64,000 nucleotides of DNA from an uncultured Bacteroidales bacterium. GTDB lineage: Bacteria > Bacteroidota > Bacteroidia > Bacteroidales > Bacteroidaceae. Numbering within the stretch: position 1 is the first letter of the stretch; the number at the start of each line of letters is the position of its first letter. Position numbers and translations under genes: made by a program. Positions 57,764 through 64,000 of this stretch are shown here, piece by piece. A model generated the notes under the pieces. The model saw nothing but the letters and a program-made list of their open reading frames with translations. It made no database searches and was not told the DNA's origin. The stretch covers positions 54,301 through 118,300 of the forward strand of contig CADAPC010000004.1 of the NCBI GenBank assembly GCA_902789725.1. Direction: 5' to 3'.

Positions 57764-60139
57764 ATGAAACAAGCATTCCGTATCATCACCCGCATGAAGG
57801 GCTACACGGCGCTGTCGCTGCTCGGCCTCATCATCTCGCTCAGCGGCACCGTCATCATCAGCCGCTACCTCTACCAGGAGTGGACTATCGACCACTTCAT
57901 GCCCGCCCTCGACCGCACCTTCCTCTGCTGCGTACAGCTTGAGGGGGAAGGCGACTGGAGGCCCATGGAAACCTTCGACCCCAACCACGAGTCGCAATTC
58001 GTCTCGCCCGTCTTGAATCAGAGCGACGTGGAGTGCTGGACGAACATCCACCTGCGCGAGATGTATGCCGTCACACCGGAGAAGGGCGAGACGTTCTATC
58101 CCCAAGCCCTCAGCGTGGACAGCGCCTTCGCGCAGGTTTATCCATTAGAAGCAGTGGAAGGCACGCTGAAGCTGCGCGCCAAAGGCCAGTGCATGGTCAG
58201 CAAGGAGCTGGCGGCGCGGCTGTTTCCCGGCGAGAGCGCCGTGGGCAAGACCATCACCGTGGGCGATGGCGACGTGAACACCGTCGTGGGCGTGTTCCGC
58301 CAGCCCAGCACCAAGTCGAGCATACGCTTCGACATTGCCGACTTCGCCGACGAGGACTTCTACGCCCCTCATAACAGCATTGCCATCGGAGTCGTCCGAC
58401 TGAGCGAGGGTGCCAGCGTCAGCGACTACAACAAGCGACAGCCCGAACAGCGGTTAGCTATGTTCGAGGACAGGCCCATACGCTATGGCCTACAGCCCTA
58501 TACGCAGGAGCTGCAAAAGAATTTCACCAAAGGCTATTGGGGGGAATTTGACTGTGCCGTTCATAGTGCGTCGGCTGCCCACCTGTGGATGCTGCTCTTC
58601 GTGGCCATGCTGTTGCTTGGCGTGGGCCTGTTCAACTTCGTGAACCTCTTCGCCGTGATGCGCTCCCACCGCCGCCACGAGCTGCACGTGCGCCGCCTGT
58701 TCGGTGCCTCGCGCTGGGATGTCTTCGCCCAGCTCTATGCAGAGACCTTCCTCGTGGCCTTGCTCACCATGATTGGCGTGTGGACGATAGTAGAACTGGC
58801 CGAGCCGCTGCTCGCCACCTATTATAATATAAAGGTGATGTTTCAATGGAAGTTTGACGTAGGGCTGACGCTGGCTGTTATCTTTGGATTGCCGCTGATA
58901 GCGAGTAGCATACCGACGAATTCATTCCACTCCCTTCGGGAGGGGGTAGGGGTGGGCCTCCAGTTCTTCATCTCCCTCGCCCTGCTCACGGTCAGCATCT
59001 ATTTTATGCGGCAGCTGCATGTGATGCTGACGGCCGACCCAGGCTTCCGCACCAAGGGCTTGCTCAACGCCGTCATCTATCCGCCATCGAACCGTGGGTC
59101 ATGGACACAGGATGAATTCTATGCCATGATAGAGAGGAAAAAAAGCCAGGCGGAAGTCGTGCAGCAGCGGCTACAGGCATTGCCCTACCTGAAAGGCATC
59201 GACGTGAATGAGGATTTCATCAACGGCAGTTTCCCCGTTGGGCTTGCTGACGGCAGCAGCATCGACATGCTGTATATAACGGGCGGGGCGGCTCGTATGT
59301 TCGGCCTGCAACTGGTGGAGGGCGTGCTGCCCGACGACAGCCTGTCGATGGAGGACTATGCCTGCGTGGCCAACGAGGCGGCCATCAAGGCATTAGGCAT
59401 CAAGAACCGCGAGACCGACCTCGTGCAGTTTGCCGACCGCATCTTCTGGACTGCTGCGCGTGAGAAAGACAATCCACCCTACCGCATTGTCGGCGTGGTG
59501 CGCGACTTCAACACGGGCCGTCAGTCAGAGCCGGTGCGCCCGCTGATTCTCATGTTCGAGAAGTGGGAGAAAGACTTTCGGTTTGATGCCCGCCAGATGG
59601 AGGGGCGCAACTACCTGCTCGACGTGGCCGAAGGGCACGAGGACGACATTATCCGCGAGCTGAAGGACCTCGAGATGGAGCTCTTCGGCACCAGCGAGCT
59701 GAGATACCAGTGGGTGGAGGACCAGCGACAGGAACTCTACCGCGAGGACCAGCGCACGGCCCGCATCTTCGTCACCTTCTCGCTGCTGGCCATCGCCGTG
59801 ACGTGCCTCGGCGTGCTGGGCCTGATGATGTTCGACGTGCGCCGCCGCTTCCGCGAAATAGCCCTGCGTAAGGTGAACGGAGCCACGTTCTGCGACATCG
59901 TCCTGCTGCTCTCGCGCCGCTACCTCATCATCTTTGGGGTGGCTGCCATAGCCTCGCTGCCCGTCAGCCTGCTCGTCATCCACCACCTGATGGCCTCATA
60001 CACCATACGTACCTCCTTTGCCTGGTGGATTCCGCTACTAAGTATCGTCCTCATCCTCATCCTCTGCGCCCTCACGCTGTGGTATCAGGTGTGGAAGGCC
60101 ACAAGAATCAAGCCCTATCAAGTGCTCAAAGAGAACTAA
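57764..60139 (+). CDS. FtsX-like ABC transporter permease
   Basis: Inner-membrane permease of 791 residues with a MacB-like layout: TM1 (about 13-33), a large periplasmic domain (about 35-265), three or four helices (about 270-430), a second periplasmic domain (about 440-640) and three C-terminal helices (about 680-790). The duplicated FtsX arrangement is typical of Bacteroidota MacB-like permeases. The ATG at 57764 follows the sigma-54-like promoter; the frame extends to 57677 but across the promoter. A TTCGGGAGGG-type hairpin repeat lies within the coding sequence at 58929-58957. The ATPase gene follows 40 bp downstream. Substrate unknown; peptides or lipids are typical for the family. Confidence 0.9.
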   Translation: MKQAFRIITRMKGYTALSLLGLIISLSGTVIISRYLYQEWTIDHFMPALDRTFLCCVQLEGEGDWRPMETFDPNHESQFVSPVLNQSDVECWTNIHLREMYAVTPEKGETFYPQALSVDSAFAQVYPLEAVEGTLKLRAKGQCMVSKELAARLFPGESAVGKTITVGDGDVNTVVGVFRQPSTKSSIRFDIADFADEDFYAPHNSIAIGVVRLSEGASVSDYNKRQPEQRLAMFEDRPIRYGLQPYTQELQKNFTKGYWGEFDCAVHSASAAHLWMLLFVAMLLLGVGLFNFVNLFAVMRSHRRHELHVRRLFGASRWDVFAQLYAETFLVALLTMIGVWTIVELAEPLLATYYNIKVMFQWKFDVGLTLAVIFGLPLIASSIPTNSFHSLREGVGVGLQFFISLALLTVSIYFMRQLHVMLTADPGFRTKGLLNAVIYPPSNRGSWTQDEFYAMIERKKSQAEVVQQRLQALPYLKGIDVNEDFINGSFPVGLADGSSIDMLYITGGAARMFGLQLVEGVLPDDSLSMEDYACVANEAAIKALGIKNRETDLVQFADRIFWTAAREKDNPPYRIVGVVRDFNTGRQSEPVRPLILMFEKWEKDFRFDARQMEGRNYLLDVAEGHEDDIIRELKDLEMELFGTSELRYQWVEDQRQELYREDQRTARIFVTFSLLAIAVTCLGVLGLMMFDVRRRFREIALRKVNGATFCDIVLLLSRRYLIIFGVAAIASLPVSLLVIHHLMASYTIRTSFAWWIPLLSIVLILILCALTLWYQVWKATRIKPYQVLKEN
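58929..58957 (+). repeat. Short hairpin repeat inside the permease gene
   Basis: CTCCC and GGGAG around a TTC loop, followed by a G-rich GGGTAGGGGTGGG. The type resembles dispersed G-rich palindromic repeats seen between genes in Bacteroidota; here it encodes the SLREGVGVG segment between two permease helices. Confidence 0.5.
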
Positions 60140-60179
60140 ACAACGAATTACATGAATTAAACTTTCAGTTTGCAATAAT

Positions 60180-60854
60180 ATGATTAAGACACTCAATCTC
60201 GAGCGTGCCTTCCAGACGGAAGAGGTGCGCACCATTGCCCTCAGTGGCGTGAACATCGACATCAACGACGGTGAGTTTGTCGCCATCATGGGACCCAGCG
60301 GCTGCGGCAAATCGACACTGCTCAACATTCTCGGACTGCTTGATGCCCCCACGGGAGGGCAGTACCTGCTGGGCGGACAGGACGTGAGCCACCTCACTGA
60401 GCCGCAGCGCGACCAGCTGCGCAAGGGGCTCATCGGCTTCGTCTTCCAGAGCTTCAACCTCATCGATGACCTGACCGTGGAAGAGAACATTGAACTGCCC
60501 CTTCTCTATATGCGTCTTCCGAAGGCTGAGCGTCACAAGCGTGTAGAGGAAGCTATGCAGCGGATGGACATCAGCCATCGTGCCAAGCACTTCCCCCGCC
60601 AGCTTTCAGGCGGTCAGCAGCAGCGTGTGGCCATCGCCCGTGCCGTCGTCGCACGCCCGAGAATCATCCTCGCCGACGAGCCGACGGGCAACCTCGACTC
60701 GAAGAACGGCCGCGAGGTGATGGAGCTGCTCAGCCAGCTCCACGACGAGGGAGCCACCATCGTCATGGTGACCCACTCACAGCGCGATGCCTCCTATGCC
60801 CAGCGCATCGTCAACCTTTCAGACGGGCAGGTAGTCACAGAGGTAGAATTATAG
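60180..60854 (+). CDS. ABC transporter ATPase, LolD/MacB-type
   Basis: ATP-binding subunit of 224 residues for the FtsX-like permease. Walker A GPSGCGKST, Q-loop FVFQSFNLIDDLTVEEN, the signature LSGGQQQRVAIARA, Walker B ILADEPTGNLDS and the switch His in MVTHSQ are all present. It is a stand-alone ATPase, typical of MacB/LolCDE-type systems that use mechanical coupling rather than transmembrane channels. Genes 5' and 3' are the permease and a TolC-like protein. Confidence 0.95.
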   Translation: MIKTLNLERAFQTEEVRTIALSGVNIDINDGEFVAIMGPSGCGKSTLLNILGLLDAPTGGQYLLGGQDVSHLTEPQRDQLRKGLIGFVFQSFNLIDDLTVEENIELPLLYMRLPKAERHKRVEEAMQRMDISHRAKHFPRQLSGGQQQRVAIARAVVARPRIILADEPTGNLDSKNGREVMELLSQLHDEGATIVMVTHSQRDASYAQRIVNLSDGQVVTEVEL

Positions 60855-60858
60855 GTAT

Positions 60859-62286
60859 ATGAGAAGGTGGCTGTTCATATTGCTGTTTGCAACCATAAGG
60901 GCAGAAGCCTGCGCCGGACTGCCATCCGACAGTTTGCGGCTGACACTCAGCGATGCCATTGCATTAGCGCAACAGCAGTCAAGCGACGCGCTGGCGGCAA
61001 AGCACTCGCTGGAGGCTGCGGAGTGGAGTTTCCGCTATTATAAAGCCAACTACTTGCCCTCAGTGGCGCTGAGCAGCTCGCCTTCGCTGAACCGGCAATT
61101 AAACAGCATCACCCAGCCCGACGGTACCAACGTCTTCGTGCGGCAGAATCAACTGAATACCGACCTGTCGCTGAGTGTATCTCAGCATGTTACATTAACC
61201 GGCGGCACGCTGTTCCTGCGCAACAACCTACAGCGACTCGACGAGTTCGAACAGCGCACGCACGGTTATAGCAGTGTACCTTTTTCTATTGGTTATCAGC
61301 AGAACCTCTTCGGGCATAACAGCCTGCGGTGGGCACGGCGTACGGAACCGCTGCGTCACAGCATTGCTCTGAAGCAGTATCGTGAGACAATGGAGTTAGT
61401 GGCCTCGCGCACGAGCACTTATTTCTTTATGCTTGCCTCTGCGCAGACGAACTTAGCTATTGCGCGACAGAACTATGCAGTCAGCGACACATTGCTACGC
61501 TATGCCCGTCGCCGCTATGAGCGCGGAAGCATCACGGAGAACGAGATGCTGCAGTTGGAGGTGGGTAAACTGACCGAAGAGACAAACTGCCTGAATGCCG
61601 AAGCAGAGGTGGAGGATGCTATGCAGACGCTGCACTCCTACCTTGGCATCAAGGCGCAAGTGGCCTTAGAGGTGGAGCCCGACACGTTAATCAACCACAA
61701 CGTGGTGGATGCCGACGAGGCGTTGGCTTTAGCTTTGGCGAACAATCCCGACCCTGAGCAACTGCGGCTGAACGTTGTGGAGAGCGAGAGCGCGCTGTCA
61801 TCGGCAAAAGCCAACCGCGGGCTGAAAGCAGACCTGTATGTGCAATTCGGTCTTTCGCAGAAAGGCTCGACACTGAAAGAGGCTTACACCCGACCTTTGG
61901 AACAGGAATATGTGAGCCTGACGCTGTCGTTGCCACTCTTGGATTGGGGACGCGGAAAGGGAGAGGTGCGTGTGGCGAAGTCACGATTAGAACTGACACA
62001 GATACAGAGCGAGCAGGCGTTGCAGGACTTCCGGCTGAACGTGCTGAAGATGGTGAGGCAATACAACCTTCAGGCCTATCGTGTAAAGATTGCATATAGA
62101 ACAAGGGAAACTGCACTTCGACGCTACGAGGTGGCGCGATGGCTGTACATGCAAGGGCGTACTACGCTGCTGGAGTTCAATACGAGCATCAACGAGAAGG
62201 ATAATGCTCAAAGAGCCTTCATCAGTGCGCTGCAAACTTATTGGAGCTTGTTTTATGGATTAAGAAGTCTGACGTTGAAACAATAA
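60859..62286 (+). CDS. TolC-family outer-membrane factor
   Basis: Outer-membrane channel of 475 residues, with a signal peptide (about 1-18). Two long helical repeats of the OEP type are visible: LRLTLSDAIALAQQQSSDAL at the start of the first repeat, LEAAEWSFRYYKANYLPSVA, and in the second repeat ALALALANNPDPEQLRLNVV and LLDWGRGKGEVRVAKSRLEL. It begins 4 nt after the ATPase stop. Such proteins provide the outer-membrane exit of tripartite pumps and pair with an HlyD-type adaptor, encoded next. Confidence 0.9.
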   Translation: MRRWLFILLFATIRAEACAGLPSDSLRLTLSDAIALAQQQSSDALAAKHSLEAAEWSFRYYKANYLPSVALSSSPSLNRQLNSITQPDGTNVFVRQNQLNTDLSLSVSQHVTLTGGTLFLRNNLQRLDEFEQRTHGYSSVPFSIGYQQNLFGHNSLRWARRTEPLRHSIALKQYRETMELVASRTSTYFFMLASAQTNLAIARQNYAVSDTLLRYARRRYERGSITENEMLQLEVGKLTEETNCLNAEAEVEDAMQTLHSYLGIKAQVALEVEPDTLINHNVVDADEALALALANNPDPEQLRLNVVESESALSSAKANRGLKADLYVQFGLSQKGSTLKEAYTRPLEQEYVSLTLSLPLLDWGRGKGEVRVAKSRLELTQIQSEQALQDFRLNVLKMVRQYNLQAYRVKIAYRTRETALRRYEVARWLYMQGRTTLLEFNTSINEKDNAQRAFISALQTYWSLFYGLRSLTLKQ

Positions 62287-62291
62287 AAGGG

Positions 62292-63539
62292 ATGGATATA
62301 AAGATACCGAAAAAACCGTGGTATGTAAGATACCGTATGTATTTGCTGAGCGGTGCCATGTTGGTCGCTCTATTGGTTTATGCACTAGTTTTGCAATTAG
62401 GACCTCGAACACTGAAGGTTGACATTGCCGATGAGCAGATAGCAACTGTCACAGAGGGAGAGTTTCTGGAGTATATTGATGTAAGCGGCATGGTTGCTCC
62501 GGCAACAAGTATGCGGGTGAACGCTACAGAAGGTGGTACGGTGGAGCGTATCTGCTGCCAAAATGGTGATGTGTTGAGACGTGGCGATACCATACTTGTC
62601 CTGTCAAACCCGAAAGTATTGGAGGAGATGGCGGCAGAACGGCAGAGCTATGACCTGCAACAGATGCAGCACCGACAGCAACTCATCGAGATGCAGCAGA
62701 AAAGCATCACCCTGCGCAGTCAAGCCCTGCAGGCAGACTTCGAACTGAAGAAGATGGAACAGGACTATGAGTTGGCTGAGGAAGAGGCTCGCATGGGTGT
62801 GAAAAGCAAGGCGCAACTGAAGGTGGCAAAAGACGAATATGAATATAACCGCCGGCGCACACTGCTGAACATCGAGAGCCTGCATCAGGATTCCGTGCTG
62901 AACGTAATTAACCGTCAGCTTATTCAGCAACAGATGGCAATGGAAGCACAGAAGCTTGGAAACAGTAACCGCCGTCGCGACGCCCTTGTCATTCTGGCTC
63001 CTACCGACGGACAGATCAGCAACCTCAACGCCGTCATTGGTGGACAGGTGGCTGCTGGGGAACAGGTGGGTGAAATAGGCGTGCTGACAGACTTTAAGGT
63101 GACGGCTCGCTTGAATGAATACTATATCGACCGTGTACAGTCGGGCCTACCTGCCACCTCCATGTTGAAGGGGCGCATGCTCCCCCTTCAAGTCAGCCGC
63201 ACCACGCCTCAAGTGCAGGAGCACACTTTTGCCGTGGAGTTAAAACCTTTGGGAGTGGATAGGGCTTCACTCCGCTTAGGTCAGACCCTTCGTTTGCAAA
63301 TCGAACTTGGCAAGCCAGAACAGCGAGTTATCATCCCCCGAGGAAATTTCTATGCACAAACGAGTGGCCAATGGATTATGAAGGTCGATGCCGCAGGGCA
63401 CTCTGCGCATCGCGTCCCCATCAAATTAGGGCGTCAGAACACAGCGTATTACGAAGTGCTCAGTGGCCTCAACACGGGCGACAAAGTCCTTATAAGCGGT
63501 TATGATTCTTTCGGCGAGTCAGAGGTGGTGACCTGGTGA
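62292..63539 (+). CDS. HlyD/RND-type periplasmic adaptor
   Basis: Membrane-fusion protein of 415 residues. One transmembrane helix (about 17-36) anchors it, followed by a lipoyl half (SMRVNATEGGTVERICCQNG), a long coiled-coil hairpin (about 115-235), the second lipoyl half (LVILAPTDGQISNLNAVIGG) and beta-barrel domains. The end DKVLISGYDSFGESEVV is typical of the family. The frame could open further upstream, inside the TolC-like gene; ATG 62292 lies 5 nt after that stop. Completes a tripartite exporter with the permease, ATPase and TolC-like protein. Confidence 0.9.
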   Translation: MDIKIPKKPWYVRYRMYLLSGAMLVALLVYALVLQLGPRTLKVDIADEQIATVTEGEFLEYIDVSGMVAPATSMRVNATEGGTVERICCQNGDVLRRGDTILVLSNPKVLEEMAAERQSYDLQQMQHRQQLIEMQQKSITLRSQALQADFELKKMEQDYELAEEEARMGVKSKAQLKVAKDEYEYNRRRTLLNIESLHQDSVLNVINRQLIQQQMAMEAQKLGNSNRRRDALVILAPTDGQISNLNAVIGGQVAAGEQVGEIGVLTDFKVTARLNEYYIDRVQSGLPATSMLKGRMLPLQVSRTTPQVQEHTFAVELKPLGVDRASLRLGQTLRLQIELGKPEQRVIIPRGNFYAQTSGQWIMKVDAAGHSAHRVPIKLGRQNTAYYEVLSGLNTGDKVLISGYDSFGESEVVTW

Positions 63540-63722
63540 ATACATGCCGTTGTCTTTAACCCACAACTGCTCAACACCCAAGACAAAGTTGCAAAGGCAT
63601 ACGGTTTCGTTACCATCCCTGAAACTATACTCTTCGCCCCCGACGGCACCATCCTCGCCCGTGGTCTAAGCATGGACGAATTGGAAGCGAAACTCGAAGA
63701 GATATTTCCCGACAACAAATAA
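63540..63722 (+). pseudogene. Remnant: C-terminal half of a thioredoxin-fold protein
   Basis: About 60 codons immediately after the HlyD stop read as the end of a TlpA/AhpC-type thioredoxin fold: KAYGFVTIPETILFAPDGTI with the cis-Pro loop, then ARGLSMDELEAKLEEIF. There is no in-frame start codon and the CxxC half is missing. It lies in the same frame as the HlyD-like gene, after the TGA, but is not part of it. It is read as a truncated gene. Confidence 0.7.
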
Positions 63723-63733
63723 AACAAAACAAA

Positions 63734-64000
63734 ATGAACAAGAAAACCATCATCACCGTCCTCCTCGCCCTCGTCGCAGTGACGGGACTGGCGCAAAAGC
63801 ATCTGCCTGCGTTTCAGTATTCGAAGGAACCTGCGGTGTTAAGCGGACAGATTATAGGAAACAACCAGCAGATAACGGAAAGTGTACATGTCCGCTATGT
63901 ATTGAAGTACACATCGGGAACTGGAGATGCCCTCAGACAAGCAAGTGCTGCCGTGGATGCCGACGGAAGATTCAGTCTGAACCTGCCTACGGGTACAACG
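63734..64000 (+). CDS. Secreted protein, N-terminal part (cut by window edge), possibly TlpA-like
   Basis: The first 89 codons are visible: a signal peptide (MNKKTIITVLLALVAVTGLA-Q) and the start of a beta-rich domain (AVLSGQIIGNNQQITESVHV, then AAVDADGRFSLNLPTGTT). Bacteroidota disulfide reductases of the TlpA type often begin with such a carboxypeptidase-like domain, and a thioredoxin remnant lies directly upstream. The family assignment is inference; the rest is outside the window. Confidence 0.5.
   Translation, partial: MNKKTIITVLLALVAVTGLAQKHLPAFQYSKEPAVLSGQIIGNNQQITESVHVRYVLKYTSGTGDALRQASAAVDADGRFSLNLPTGTT

Overview
The window looks like chromosomal DNA from a Bacteroidota, most likely a Bacteroidales/Prevotellaceae species. 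The reasons are the many TAnnTTTG-type -7 promoter boxes, the near absence of Shine-Dalgarno sequences, type IX secretion genes (porU, porV), TamA/TamB-like envelope genes, and Bacteroidota-typical families (DUF3822, DUF3943, DUF4230, DUF4290, WG-repeat lipoproteins). I see no rRNA, tRNA, CRISPR array, insertion sequence or prophage. Most of the window is core genome with intact genes.

Layout. 1-2.2 kb: two Cache-domain membrane sensors (minus strand), one cut by the left edge. 2.4-10.5 kb: malate dehydrogenase, then an overlapping tamB/tamA pair. 10.5-11.3 kb: a 775-bp convergent intergenic region with a nested, co-centred inverted repeat built from 9-bp units. 11.3-22.2 kb: DUF3943 barrel, alaS, a RecD-like helicase with a small secreted protein, a pilin-like/DUF3822/rsmD set, and menA with a MORN protein. 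22.3-25.3 kb: a large TonB-receptor-like barrel. 25.4-37.3 kb: a long minus-strand gene train, tsaB-DUF4290-murA-rimM-dxr-rseP-FAH-porU-porV-ispF, mixing tRNA modification, peptidoglycan, the MEP pathway, membrane proteolysis and the T9SS sortase pair. 37.4-45 kb: yicC, gmk, nagB, thiL, lpxK, a GH105 hydrolase and cca. 45-47.8 kb: three lipoproteins. 47.8-50.7 kb: rplM-rpsI-rpsB-tsf, with a long rplM leader. 51-54.6 kb: a CotH-kinase/RICIN protein with a T9SS sorting tail and two DUF4230 proteins.

55-63.5 kb is the most interesting part. It holds an NtrC-type sigma-54 activator, an intramembrane-sensing histidine kinase, an FtsX-type ABC permease, its ATPase, a TolC-like outer-membrane factor and an HlyD-like adaptor. 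Pairs of GTGCG-N4-CGCAC palindromes, with exactly 20 bp between the two centres in each pair, lie upstream of both the regulator gene and the transporter operon. A sigma-54-like -24/-12 element follows the second pair. This reads as a self-contained transporter-coupled sensing system: kinase to activator to sigma-54 promoter to tripartite export. Gene remnants lie on both sides (an alpha/beta-hydrolase tail on the left, a thioredoxin-fold tail on the right), which suggests past rearrangement at the borders.

Several starts were moved inward to the first well-placed ATG, mostly because the promoter box lies inside the longer frame. Functions come from motif recognition only; no database search was run.
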